A program made the translations under genes and the position numbers. DNA of 64,000 nt from Hypomesus transpacificus (Eukaryota; Chordata; Actinopteri; Osmeriformes; Osmeridae). The notes beneath the pieces were generated by a model. That model was given only the letters and a program-made list of their open reading frames with translations. It made no database searches and was not told the DNA's origin. The stretch spans positions 744,001 to 808,000 of the forward strand of contig NW_025814039.1 in assembly GCF_021917145.1 (NCBI RefSeq). Direction: 5' to 3'. Each line of letters opens with the position of its first letter. The stretch's first letter is position 1. Below are positions 20,928 through 32,700 of the stretch, piece after piece.

Positions 20928-23282
20928 TCCGTCCGTCATCTGCCGCTTGTCGGGGATCGGGTCGCGGGGGCAGCGACCTAAGTAGGGAGGCCCAGACTTC
21001 CCTCTCCCCGGCCACTTCCACCAGCTCTTCCTGGGGGACCCCGAGGCGTTCCCAGGCCAGCCGAGAGACATAGTCCCTCCAGCGTGTCCTGGGTCTTCCC
21101 CGGGGGCTCTTCCCAGTGGGACGTGCCCGGAACACCTCACCAGGGAGGCGTCCAGGATGCATCCTAATCAGATGCCCGAGCCACCACAGCTGGCTCCTCT
21201 CGACGCGGAGGAGCAGCGGTTCTACTCTGAGCCCCTCCCGGATGACCGAGCTTCTCACCCTATCTCTAAGGGAGAGCCCGGACACCCTGCGGAGAAAGCT
21301 CATTTCGGCCGCTTGTATTCGCGATCTCGTTCTTTCGGTCACTACCCAAAGTTCGTGACCATAGGTGAGGGTAGGAACGTAGATCGACTGGTAAATAGAG
21401 AGCTTCGCCTTTCGACTCAGCTCCTTCTTCACCACGACGGACCGATGCAGAGCCCGCATCACTGCGTACGCCGCACCGATCCGCCTGTCGACCTCGCGCT
21501 CCATTCTTCCCTCACTCGTGAACAAGACCCTGAGATACTTGAACTCCTCCGCTTGGTTCAGGATCTCCTCCCCGACCCGGAGATGGCACTCCACCCTTTT
21601 CCGGTCGATAACCATGGCCTCAGATTTGGAGGTGCTGATTCGCATCCCAGCCGCTTCACATTCGGTTGCGAACCGCTCCAGTGAGAGCTGAAGGTCATGG
21701 CCCGATGAAGCCAACAGGACCACATCATCCGCAAAAAGCAGCGACCCGATCCTGAGGTCACCAAACCGGACCCCCTCAACACCCTGGCTGCGCCTAGAAA
21801 TTCTGTCCATATGGGTAATGAACAGAATCGGTGACATAGGGCAGCCCTGGCGGAGTCCAACCCTCACCGGTAACAAGTTTGACTTACTACCGGCAATGCG
21901 GACCAAACTCTGGCACCGGTCGTACAGGGACCGGACAGCCCCGATCAGGGAATCCGGTACCCCGTACTCTAGGAGCACCCCCCACATGAGCCCCCGAGGA
22001 ACACGGTCGAACGCCTTTTCCAAATACACAAAACATGTATAGACTGGTTGGGCGAACTCCCATGTACCCTCCAGGACTCCGCGGAGGGTATAAAGCTGGT
22101 CCACTGTTCCATGGCCAGGACGAAAACCACATTGCTCCTCCTAAATCCGAGGTTCGACAATCCGACGGACCCTCCTCTCCAGGACCCCTGAATAGACTTT
22201 CCCAGGGAGGCTGAGGAGTGTGATCCCCCTAAAGTTGGAGCACACCCTCCGGTCCCCCTTTTTAAAGAGGGGAACCACCACCCCGGTCTGCCAGTCCAGA
22301 GGCACTGTCCCCGATGTCCACACGATGTTGCAGAGTCGTGTCAACCAAGACAGCCCTACAACATTCAGAGCCTTAAGAAACTCCGGGCGGACCTCATCCA
22401 CACCAGGGGCCCTGCCACCGCGGAGCTTTTCAACCACCTCGGCGACCTCAGCCCCAGAGATAGAATGCCCCCCCCCGATATCCCCAGACTCTGCCTCCAC
22501 GTCGGAAAGCGTGTTGGTAGAATTAAGGAGGTCTTCGAAGTATTCCTTCCACCGATCCAGGATGTCCCCCGTCGAGGTCAGCAGCGCACCATCCGCACCA
22601 TATACAGTGTTGACAGAGCACTGCTTCCCCCTCCTGAGCGGCCGGATGGTGGTCCAAAACCTTTTTGAAGCCGTTCGGAAGTCATTCTCCATGGCCTCGC
22701 CGAACTCCTCCCATGCCCGGGTTTTTGCCTCCGCGACCGCCAAAGCCGCGTTCCGCTTGGCCTGCCGGTACACATCAGCTGCCTCTGGAGTCCTACCAGC
22801 CAATAAAGTCCGATAGGCCTCCTTCTTCAGCTTGACCTCTCACCAAGGGCAACTCCAGAGTGGAAGAGAGTCCAGCCCCTCTCAAGGAGACTGGTTCCGT
22901 AGCCTATGCTGTGCGTCAAGGCGAGGTCGACTATATCTAGCCGGAAACTCTCTACCTCGCGCACCAGCTCAGGCTCCTTTCCCGCCAGCGAGGTGACGTT
23001 CCACGTCCCTAAAGCTAGCTTCTGCAGCCGAGGATCGGACCACCAAGGCCCCCGCCTTTGGCCGCCGCCCGTCTCACACTGCACCCGACCCCCATGACCC
23101 CTCCTGCGGATGGTGAGCCCACTGGAAGAGGGTCCCACATTGTCTCTTCGGGCTGTGCCCGACCGGGCCCCATGGGAAAAGGCCCGGCCACCAGGCGCTC
23201 GCCATCGAGCCCTTACCCCCGGGCCTGGCTCCAGGGGGGGGCCCCGGTGACGCACTTCCGGGCAGGGGCAACTGAGAACCAT
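20928..23282 (-). pseudogene. Rex3 ORF (endonuclease remnant plus RT), broken
   Basis: The N-terminal part (23282-22827) includes the start of the endonuclease (LALGTWNVTSLAGKEPELV). Most of the endonuclease is missing: LFHSGVALGE runs directly into the pre-RT region (RTPEAADVYRQAKRNAALAV). RT motifs follow: APGVDEVRPEFLK, FRGITLLSLPGKVY, FVYLEKAFDRVPRG, GLRQGCPMSPILF and LLFADDVVLLAS, with the catalytic FADD intact. A TAG replaces the Gln codon between PRI and EEQCGF (~22142). The C-terminus reads to SLPPRPDPRQAADD near 20930. Confidence 0.87.
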
Positions 23283-23457
23283 TGTTGTTTTTTTTCATGG
23301 TTGTTTTTTTTGAGCCACGCTTTTTCTGGTCTTTCACCTGGAACCTGTTTGCCTTGGGTGATCCTACCAGGGGCATAAAGCCCCTGACAACACAGCTTCC
23401 AGGATCACTAGGACACGCAAACCCCTCCACCGCGGTAAGGTGGTGACTCAAGGAGGG
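20928..23457 (-). mobile_element. Rex3 (RTE-clade) LINE, internally deleted, with 14-bp TSD
   Basis: Flanked by a perfect 14-bp direct repeat accatcaaagtctg (20914-20927, 23458-23471). The family call rests on the RT protein and on two sites that, as I remember them, match the standard Rex3 RT primer sequences: cggtgacatagggcagccct (near 21823) with one difference, and ccaccccggtctgcca near 22280. It is 2.5 kb, against about 3.4 kb for a full element. Confidence 0.88.
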
Positions 23458-24207
23458 ACCATCAAAGTCTGCAACCATAAATTGCTCGAGGTAACGTTAG
23501 CTAATATTCGCTAACAAATGTCAGCATAAAACGCTGATGCAGTTATCGCAGGTTTCATTAAATATATGTTAACATCAGGGAAAACATCCAGAAATCAGCA
23601 AACTATATGGATAAAAAAGTTAAATTTTAAGTTTTTCTATTTATTGCAACAAATGTGCTCACAAATTTACCTTTAACTCCATCCTTACAATAATTCGCGA
23701 TTTGGTATTTTTGACCCTCTGCATTTACCGTTGGACAGTTTGGGCATGAGACGGGAGGGCATGAGACGGGAGGCTGCAGACTGCAGCCATACCCATCTCC
23801 AACGGAGAGTTTTCAGACTCTTGTCAACGTATCAACGTTGTCAACGTATGACAACGTTATGCTACCTCTGGTCAGCTGCAGGCAGGGGTGGTCTTTCCTA
23901 CAGGCGGTATAGGCCGTCGCCTAGGGCGCCACTCAGAGGGGGGCTCAAAAAAATGCGCCCAGCAAAAAAAAAAAAAAAAAAACGTTTTTATTTGTATTTT
24001 TTTGTTGCTGGGCAGTTTTTTGTTGTTGCGCCCCCTTCTTTAGCTCCAACCAATATTTTGACATTCAAAAAATAAATCTAACATTAGGGTAAAATGAGCC
24101 AGGTATACGTCCCCTTAAAAAAGGAAGCTTGGTGTTATCAGAACATGCTAGCACAGTGAGGCGTTTGGTTAGAGTGTGTGTGTTCAAGAACTTTGGAGAA
24201 CGAAATA

Positions 24208-24261
24208 ATGAAGAGGCAAAAGCCATCCAGGGCGAAATTTAAGAAAAGAAAGGAAGAATAA
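24208..24261 (+). pseudogene. hAT transposase N-terminus (ZMYM/TTF-type), 17 codons
   Basis: MKRQKPSRAKFKKRKEE then TAA. It lacks everything downstream. It parallels the start at 14226 in the hAT of 13849-17103. Confidence 0.5.
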
Positions 24262-24520
24262 GAGAAATGTGCAAAGGTAAATCCTTAAATTCTAGTCTTA
24301 GCCTATGATGAATTCGAGATAAGAAAACGGTTCATGAATGCGTGAATTGCCCCGGGCACTTTAGTGGAGTTAAGAAGAAAAGATGTACCCTATCATTGAA
24401 CGTTTTTCTACTCCCTGTCACATAACCTAGTCTAGTTCTTTAAGTATTTTACAGTAGCCTATATAAAAAATGATATGTCCATTTATTCTACGTTACATAT
24501 ATAGCCAATTAGCCAGTGAA

Positions 24521-25428
24521 ACAACACTACAAATATTACTCGTTGCATAGCACACCCAATAATTGCCGTTTTTGTCTTCCTTAATGTCCTTAATGCCTAA
24601 CAGTGCGTTCACACTGCAGCGACGCGAATCGCTTGCCATCGCTTGCCTTCCCACAGTTCACCACGCTCGGGGGCGTTTCAAACAGATATATGTAGAATGT
24701 AGTTCTCTAAAGTCAATTTTGTAGTTATCATGGCCAAGTGTGCAGACTTGGGTTCACGTAGTTGCAACATCTATCAAAATACAACTTGTATACAACATAC
24801 AAAACTGTTTAATAGACATACACGTTGACATGTGTAAAAAACGTTTTACTATATTCCTCAATCTCTGCTAATCTGTCGATACGATAGGGAGTTCCAGCCG
24901 GGCTAGCTACTGTACTGTAGCTAGTTACCACAGAACGAAGTTACGTAATGTGACTAAACTGAATTTGAAAGTACAAGTACCCACAACTTCGGCAAACCTT
25001 GCGCCATGCATTGTTTTTTTTTAAATTAACATCTCTGTACAAATACAGCTATGTATCTTACAGGACTGGGTAAGCAGCCACACAAACGATTAGTTTCTCC
25101 TCCACCTTGAAACCTAGAAAGCTAGAAATGTTTGCCATGGTTGCTACGTTACGAGAAACAAGAAAACACTCCAATTGGCCATCGCTAGCGAAAATCGCTC
25201 CTCATTTGCATAAAGTTGAGAAAATCTCAACTCTGTCGCGTCGCGTCGCTACCCACAATGCACCACGCAAGCGATTCGCCTGGCTCCATAGAAAATGAAT
25301 GGAAAACATGTTGTCGCTCGCATCGCGTCGCTGCAGAGTGAACGCACTGTAATGGGTGTGCTATGCAACGAGTAAGATATTTGTAGTGTTGTTGCATTAG
25401 GCATTGAGGAAGACAAACATGGCAATTT
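24521..25428. repeat. Permuted inverted-repeat structure inside the hAT
   Basis: Block X (acaacactacaaatatt..., 24521-24558), block Y (ataattgccg..., 24559-24600) and block Z (CAGTGCGTTCACACTGCAG, from 24601) all recur inverted on the right. Going outward, the right-hand order is Z', X', Y' (25322-25349, 25354-25394, 25394-25428) instead of Z', Y', X'. Z is flanked by TAA on both sides (24598-24600, 25350-25352), so Z...Z' may be a separate MITE. Confidence 0.7.
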
Positions 25429-25997
25429 GTCAACAAGTGAGGAGTACTGGTAAAAATCCAAGTGTTGTATTGTCAACTTTAGCGAATGGATTGTATGTAA
25501 TCTTGCCAGATAGTTAGCTAACGCTAGCTAGCCAGTGACTTCTGACGTTCCTTGTTATTGTCATTCAGTCGAAACGTCAGTTCAAGTTCAGCTGTAGGCC
25601 TACCGCAATTTGCATCATTTTCGATGTGTCATGACATTTTGGTGAATTCCGTTTTGTCTAATTTTGTTCAGGGAGATTGATTGCTTAAAATGAGTGAATA
25701 TGTACGGTGGCCCTGAAGTGCAAATCACACCCCCTAATATGAGTACACTTCTAAGATTGTTGTTTGCCAGGCATCAACAGAACAGAAGACTAAAAAAACA
25801 TTATTTGCAGGCGATGAGGGAGTGAATGTGACCGTGCACCGTGTGTGCACCGTTGAACAGGGGGGCGTGGCCGGAGCGTAGTTCAGCATAGACTTGACAT
25901 TTTCTCAGGGATTTTTTTTTTAGGGGGGGGGGGGGGGGCGCCACGAGTGAAGCTCGCCTAGAGCGCCAAATGTGCTAGGACCGCCCCTGGCTGCAGG

Positions 25998-26300
25998 TGT
26001 CTATAAGCCTAAAAAAAAAAAAACGGTTTAAGCGACTGCATTACACTCCTGAACAGTAGATGGCGGTGATGCACCTCATAGACGTGGGATCGTCAATCTG
26101 CTATTTACCTCAGTAGAAGAAGAAGACAATGCAGCGTCAGTCAAACCCGTGGCGGGAAAATGTTTTTTTCTTTTTTAAACCTTAACCTTTTGAGGCGTCT
26201 CAGCCAGTCGTTATAGCTAGTTAGTTAAGTGATCTTTTATTACATTTCTTTTTTTGTAACATTTTCAATTTTGCTGTTACCTCGTCCGATTTATGATGCC
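25998..26300 (+). promoter_or_regulatory. rad51d 5' flank and presumed promoter
   Basis: Between the hAT target duplication and the start codon. Near 26050-26120 is a stretch (cagtagatggcggtgatgc... agaagaagaag) that looks like a dispersed promoter-proximal repeat. No TATA box seen. Transcription start is not determined. Confidence 0.4.
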
Positions 26301-28893
26301 ATGGTTGTCCTCAGAGATGGCATGTGTCCTGGATTGGATGAGGAATTGATACAAGCACTACGAGCAGAAGATGTCAAAACCGGTGTGTTTTTTTACTCAC
26401 GTTTTTCTTCTCAAACGATCGAGTGTACAGTATAACTCACGATAAGTAATTTTACTGGAAAATGACCTAAAACACCATAAACTATGTGTTCACATGTATT
26501 ATTTTTACAGTGGAAGATCTGGTGTCATCTGACACTGAAGATCTGTCACAAAAATGCTCCGTGTCTTATAAGGTAAAGCATGCACAATTTGTGTTTAATT
26601 CGTCTGATTTTATTGACAGAGGATTCAATAGTGATGATCATCATTCGTGTCAAGCACTAAAATGTTATGTCAATTTCGTACTCTCCATACAAATTACATC
26701 AGGCATTCGGAGGATACACACACACAACCGAAATGGGGAAAAAAGTGAAATCATGGGTGACAAATAATGTCATGGTTTGATTGTTTGCGTTTCAGGCTTT
26801 ATTGGCCGTGCGCAGGGTTCTACTTGCCCAACACGCAGCCTTTCCTGTCTCAGGTGCTGATCTGTATGAGGAACTGCTGAGTTCCACTGCCATCCTGTCC
26901 ACTGGCAATCCTATGTTAGTATTCTACACTATGTATAACTTACATAGGGACTTGTCTAATGAGAAATAGAGCAATTTGACCAAGTTTTAGCACTATAATG
27001 TTCTTGGCTTGGTTAATCAAGGTTTGTGTTTTGGTTTTATTCCAGTCTTGATAAAATGCTAGACTCAGGTTTGTACACTGGGGAATTAACAGAGCTGGCA
27101 GGAGGCCCGGGAAGTGGTAAAACCCAGGTGAACGTTTCCTACCATAACACACATCATTGACAAAATTTGTCTGACTGGTTTTCCAGACTACAAATAGCCT
27201 AATAATCCAATCCCACTGTTTCCAGTGCTGCCATTCATTTTCCATCTGCATTTACTGTGTTTAATGCACAGTGTTGTGCTTCATACAGCCATGTTTGTAT
27301 CTTTCAGGTGTGTTTTGGGGTTACATTGAGTATATCTTACCAACTAAAGCAAAGTGTGGTATATATTGACTCCACTGGAGGAATGTCTGCTAGCCGCTTA
27401 CTTCAGATGTTACAAGCGAAATCCTGTAATATGGAGGAACAGGTAAGCTGAGAGACTCATATGAGCTACAGGGCATTCTATGTTATTAGAATTGTAAGCA
27501 ATTACCGACAGGTATAATATTACATGGCAGTTGTTATTGCCCTTTTCAGATGGAGGCTCTACAGAGAATTCAGATTTTCCGCTTGTTTGATGCATTTTCC
27601 TTACTTGGCTGTCTACATAGTCTGCGATGCGTTGGTCTACAGCAGGTATGACAGATGCACGTTTTTGTTTTGTTTTTGTTGGTAAACATTCTACCTGTGA
27701 TAAACTATTAACTTGCATGTCTAAGGCCCATGTTCAACTGTGTAAAATGCATCCTCCCTTCTTGGGGAAATCAATGTTATGACATGGATCAACAACCGTT
27801 GTTTAGGGAAGCACATTGATTCACCTATCCAGTACATTATCTCAACTTAATGTAACTAAATACTCCAAAGTAGGATTTGTGAATATGCTATTTGTCTGTC
27901 TTTCCAGGCTTCTCTTGGTGGGGGCTCAGTCAAAGCAGTGATAGTGGATTCAGTGTCAGCCTTAATCTCTCCCCTACTGGGAGGCAAACATAATGAAGGT
28001 AACAGGGCAATCAGTTGGCACAGTATCACATACAATAACCTTTTCAACTCTGAGAGGGTGCAGGTGAAAGTATAGTATGTCTATGATAAATCAATATGGC
28101 CCAATTCTCTGGCAAGTGGTGTTGCATCTCATAAAATAAGCCTATTGAGGGCAGGGGTAGTTAAAGACATTGATAATGTTCATAGATTATATCTGTCAAC
28201 TGGTTCATTACTAGTTTATTACATGGTGTGTGTGGGCCTCACAAGCACTATATTGACTTACAGTGAAGATCTCTCCAGGTATGTCATTAATGATGCAAGT
28301 TGCTGGAGTTCTGAAAACTATAGCCAAGGACTTCAATGTAGCAGCTTTGGTGAGCTAAATATATGCAGATGGATCATTTCCCCCCATTTAAGATCTTCTT
28401 TAAACCAAATAATCTCGTGTTTTTAGGTGACCAACCACACAACAAGAGATGGCAGCGGGCAGCCGAAACCTGGATTGGGTCTATCTTGGAGTCATGTGCC
28501 TAGAACCAGAGTTTTACTGGAGCGGGTGGAGAGACCTGGTTCCTTATGTTCTAGCCTACGCACTGCAACTTTAATTAAGTCTTCTAGACAGGTATGTAAT
28601 ATTGAGACCCACAATGAACACGTCTGCATTCAATTCTTAGACATGGGACCTCATTCTATGACAAACTAAGGTTTAAAATGCTAGTTACCTCAATCTTTTA
28701 TGTGTAATGTACTAGACATAATTCTAAAAACAAATGGGCCTGAATGAAATATTTGTTAAATATGCATGTTAAGTTTCATGAACTTGTTCTTCCTCCTTAG
28801 CCATGTCTTCTCAAAACAGAGTTTGACTTAAAGTGCTGGGGCAGACCAGATGATATGACTGCTGTGTCTGGAAAGAGAAAGCTGGAGAACTAA
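26301..28893 (+). CDS. rad51d: DNA repair protein RAD51 homolog 4 (RAD51D)
   Basis: RAD51 paralogue and member of the BCDX2 complex, which helps load RAD51 on single-stranded DNA in homologous recombination (nucleus). Ten coding exons: 26301-26382, 26511-26572, 26796-26914, 27046-27127, 27308-27442, 27550-27645, 27908-27998, 28279-28349, 28427-28591, 28801-28893. All junctions are GT/AG with matching phase. The total is 996 nt = 331 aa (human 328). N-terminal domain [20 protein letters not shown]. Walker A GPGSGKT is at residues 108-114, Walker B VKAVIVDS ends near D206, and VTNHTTRD follows. The start at 26301 has a strong context (gccATGg). An upstream in-frame ATG at 26229 would add 24 hydrophobic residues absent from the family. 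No disabling change is seen. Confidence 0.96.
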
Positions 28894-29148
28894 TAATACT
28901 GAATATCAAACTGAAGAGGTTTGCAGAGGTGCCTGTATGTTGACTATATATTCTAGCTTCGAAAGAAGGGAACGCATGTCTGTTTGGAAATCAACCGCGG
29001 CCCCAGTGACTAATACTATTTATACTACAAATGATTGTGTTTTGTTACAAAAGTGTGACTTAAATATATTGATTTAAAACAAGTTTCAGGCCATGCACGT
29101 GGATTATAATGAAGAACAAAAAAATGATTTAACAGAATATTCAAGCCT

Positions 29149-29154
29149 TTTATT
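29149..29154 (-). terminator. Candidate lig3 poly(A) signal
   Basis: TTTATT on the plus strand reads AATAAA for lig3, 580 bp past its stop. It lies upstream of the candidate rad51d signal, hence the inferred transcript overlap. Confidence 0.45.
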
Positions 29155-29300
29155 AGCACCTTAAAACATTGTTTCAATTCAAGGCTGTTCCTTAACTTTG
29201 CAAACCAATCCATTTAGCTTTTCCCTTGGGAAAATCATTGGCTTTGCAAACCATAAAAATGGCAATGTGTTAAATTCATCAACATATTCTGCACATGTAA

Positions 29301-29306
29301 AATAAA
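29301..29306 (+). terminator. Candidate rad51d poly(A) signal
   Basis: AATAAA 408 bp after the rad51d stop codon. A second AATAAA at about 29449 is also possible. Confidence 0.5.
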
Positions 29307-29733
29307 ATTGTTTCATATCCTTGTCATTCATGAGTTAAACCAAAGCTTAAATGGTGTATTGATGTTACAAAAACTACTAAAGCTCGCTAAACAATTTACA
29401 AACTCACCCTAATAGGAAAAAGTAGTACTTCTACATTATTCCATTGCTTGAATAAAAGAGAAAAAAAAACTGGTGCCACCATGGACACACAACTTGCAGA
29501 GACGCAAACCTTTCCCCAGGTTGCAAAAAAAAAAAAGAATACGAAGAAACATGATTCAGTGTCCATCACAATCAATCATTCAACCAAAGTCACAAGGTTT
29601 AGCGTTGTACTGTGTGTATTCTCAGTGGTTCAGAAGTTGAACACTGAGATATACATTGGCTTTTAGTAAAGCACTAATGCAGCATGTTAAAAAGCAGGGC
29701 TGAAGGGAAGGAGAGGTACGCTGGTGTGTCTTA

Positions 29734-32700
29734 TCAGCAGGGAGGGACAACTCTTCTCTTGCGGATACACTCCCAGATCCAGTCAGAAGTGACCCTCTGG
29801 GCCTGGCCGGCCTCTGGATCTGCCAGGGTGTGTGTGGCCAAGGCGGCGTCGTACTCCGCCACCAGATCTCCGTCGTATGCTACAAAGTAGCGCCGCAGCT
29901 TCTCGTAGTCCGGAATCGATTCAGGCAGGAAGAGTTTTACCCCGCTGAAGATGTCTAGTAAAGTCTGGGGGAGGGAGGGGCATAGTGTCAAATGCTCCTA
30001 TGAAGGTGTACAAAACCATGCTATACAGATTAATTATCAGTTGTTTGGTCCGACTAGTTTTGGCAGTCAGACACCATCCCAGTCGTACTGAGACACCTAC
30101 CTTGTCGTTCCTAGGTTCTACTAACTGAGATTCAACCTTCGGCTTGCTTTGTCCGTTGCTATGCAGAGTTTCTGTTTTCTTGGCCTGAGGTATATTCAAG
30201 TTGTAATGTCGTTAAAATGTTAACGAAAAATAAATATGATTGTTCTCTTTGTACTCTGTACATTTCAACATAGTAGGCCGGCCACAATGGTCATAAAACA
30301 ACTAAAGACTTGGCAGGTCAGACCTGTCCCTGGCGGTATGTCTGTCTACCTTCTTGGCACTTGGCTCCTCGGCAGGCATTTTCCTCTTTGCAGCAGGAGA
30401 AGGAGGCTCTTTCTTCACTGCCTTTGCTTTGGGAGCACTGTTCTTGCCTGTGAGAAAGAGTACAATATGTCACTGAGAAAAAAGCAGATACTAATGACGT
30501 ATAAAGACTATGTCTGCCGCAATTAAGCACATTTTAAAAAACAAATGATTGTTATTTGATCAAACTCAGGAGCAGCTGTATTGTCATTGTGGAATTTGAC
30601 TGATTTCAAGTCAAAGTGAACTTAACTTATTTGACCACAATGTGGTAGACCCTTGGGTCAACAATGAGTAAGCGGCTAAATGGGAGTTGGTCTTGTATCC
30701 TGGGTGAGCATGGAGGCAGCTGGTAGTGACTCACTGGGCTTGCTGGGAGGTCTATGGGAAGTGGAAGGCGGGGAACCGCTCCTGCTGTCGCCCCCAGAGG
30801 AACTCTTATCATCGTTGGCTTTGGAAGTTCCAGCTGTCACCTCAAAGTCACAATTTTCCTTGGAGATACGGTACAGCTCCTGGAAAGACGCAGAACATCA
30901 AAAATACATGTATAATGGTCTGCCGTCTAAACGGAACACTGAAATAAAATGTGCTTTTATACATTTGTGTTGTAAAGGCACAGCAATAAATGGTGCTCTT
31001 ATTGGTAATGTCCTCCTTGTCCAAGGCTTTTACGTGAATGTATATCGATTATTTGATTTGATTGAATTAAATCCCCAAACCAATTAATAAACAGATTAGA
31101 ACGTCACAAATAAGAGCACAGTTGGCAGGAGAGATGTCATACTCTGAGCTGGTGGAGGTTGGTGGCGGTCTTCCAGTCTTTGTCATCTCGAATGCGGGTA
31201 CAGCGAGGGAAACGGATGGAGATGCCGTCGGCGGTGTGCATCTCTGACTTTGAGAATTCCGCCCCAGTGATCTCCCACACTGGTGCTGTCTGATAATCAA
31301 TATCAATCATATCAATCAGAACACAGTTACAAGAAACAGAGCCTATGGTCAAATGAACACGGATATAGATATACTTACATTGTGTCAATCTATTTGTTTG
31401 ATAAGTGAGATATAAATATATTATATTTGTCATACATTGTTATTTTATATTTTTGATCAATTGGTCTCTCGCAGCTGGTTTTAAGATTCAAACATATTTA
31501 CCAAAGTAAATATATCAGTTAAGCTAGAACTTCTTCAAAATCCTCAAGAACTCCTCTAGTTTGTCCTTGAGAAAGCTACAAGGGAATTTTTTACAGTTAA
31601 ATCTTACCTCAGGATCCCGTATAATGAAATCGGGATAATAGTTCTTGATGATTTTCAACCAACCAGGGATTTTGCTGGGCTCCTGAAGAGACAATAGAGA
31701 GACACGCATGCTGTAACAATATGTACGCACACAATAATATACCCTCTCTATAGCCAGACAACTATGTAGTTCCACTCGTGTTGAAGATCCAATCCCCTCA
31801 CCTTACTGATTTTGATCACGTCCAGCTCTTTCTGGAGCCTAGCCAGAGTGGCATCATCGTATCCTCCGGAGCACTTAGTGACAGTGCACCATTTCTTGGA
31901 ATCAGGGTCATGGCAGCCCATTAGGAAACTGGACATAATCCCACCTGGTGGATGGCAATAGGACACAATGACATCTGGTATTTCACCCAAGAACAATCTT
32001 TCAAATTAAACTTTATTCAAACTGGTCTTGAAGGAATGACTGGACATGTCACAATACAGCTTACTGAAAAGAAGCTTGGTTGCAAAAAATATATATACAA
32101 CTTTTTCATATTTAAACAGGAAGTCCAGTCCAACATTATTATGTTGTAGTGCTGACACTTTTGGTGTACTAACCATTTGAACCTTTCCCATAGAATGCAC
32201 CCAAAACGACCAGGTCAGCGGTGTCAGCCATGGCCCCCTCGTTCAGGTAGTCCTTCTTCACCTTCAGCCAGTGGCGCTTGCCTGGCTCATAGGTTCCCTT
32301 AGGGCACACATGACAGGACCCAGTCAAACACACATTAGGCAGATATGTTGGCAGATAAACAGGATTTAAAAAAATTAAATAGCATTTAAGGTCATTCAGA
32401 GAGGAATGAGGAACAGCATTTTTCATCTCCATAGTATGATAAATCAAGTAGTAATAGTAAAAATCATGAAGTAAACAACAAGTAAACCAAACAAGTTCCC
32501 CAAACAAGTAAAGATCATTTGAAACCAGGAATCTGTTAGGCCAGAGTAGTTTGATGGTTTTCTTGGCATCTCACCTTGATGTCTTTGAGGACAAGCCCCT
32601 CCAGTCCCTCTCTGATGACCCGTGTGATCATCTCTGCCAGATCCGCTGCCCTCTGGTGGCCAAAGCACACAACTATCACACACAACCTGCACATTGGCTT

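Larger units (their letters stand above)
20530..23791. repeat. Inverted-repeat-bounded block with short subrepeats, host of Rex3
   Basis: The left end carries tatggctgcag followed by repeats of cctcccgtctcatgc. The same sequence appears inverted at 23745-23791. Removing Rex3 leaves about 730 bp between the arms, so this may be a MITE. No target duplication was identified. Confidence 0.5.
23883..25989. mobile_element. hAT element (2.1 kb), non-autonomous
   Basis: Left end CAGGGGTGGTCTTTC, right end the reverse complement of CAGGGGCGGTCCTAG, and a perfect 8-bp duplication gctgcagg (23875-23882, 25990-25997). It carries an A run near 23962, a G run near 25922, a short transposase N-terminal scrap and an internal inverted structure. 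It ends 304 bp upstream of the rad51d start codon. Confidence 0.9.
28894..29733. other. Shared 3' region between rad51d and lig3
   Basis: 841 bp separate the two convergent stop codons. Poly(A) signals of both genes lie here, and their order implies overlapping 3' UTRs. No other gene seen. Confidence 0.75.

Noticed and set aside
20902..22104. A 400-aa intact host gene on the minus strand
   Set aside because: It is the C-terminal half of the Rex3 reverse transcriptase; its last residues run into the target duplication.
21157..22816. Plus-strand open frames of 175-198 aa across Rex3
   Set aside because: Antisense shadows of the RT frame produced by GC-rich codons.
26229..26300. An upstream in-frame ATG for rad51d adding 24 residues
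   Set aside because: The extension is hydrophobic and absent from RAD51D in other vertebrates; the ATG at 26301 has the better context and matches the family start.
28894..29733. An rffl remnant between rad51d and lig3
   Set aside because: No RING or FYVE-like coding sequence could be read in either strand.
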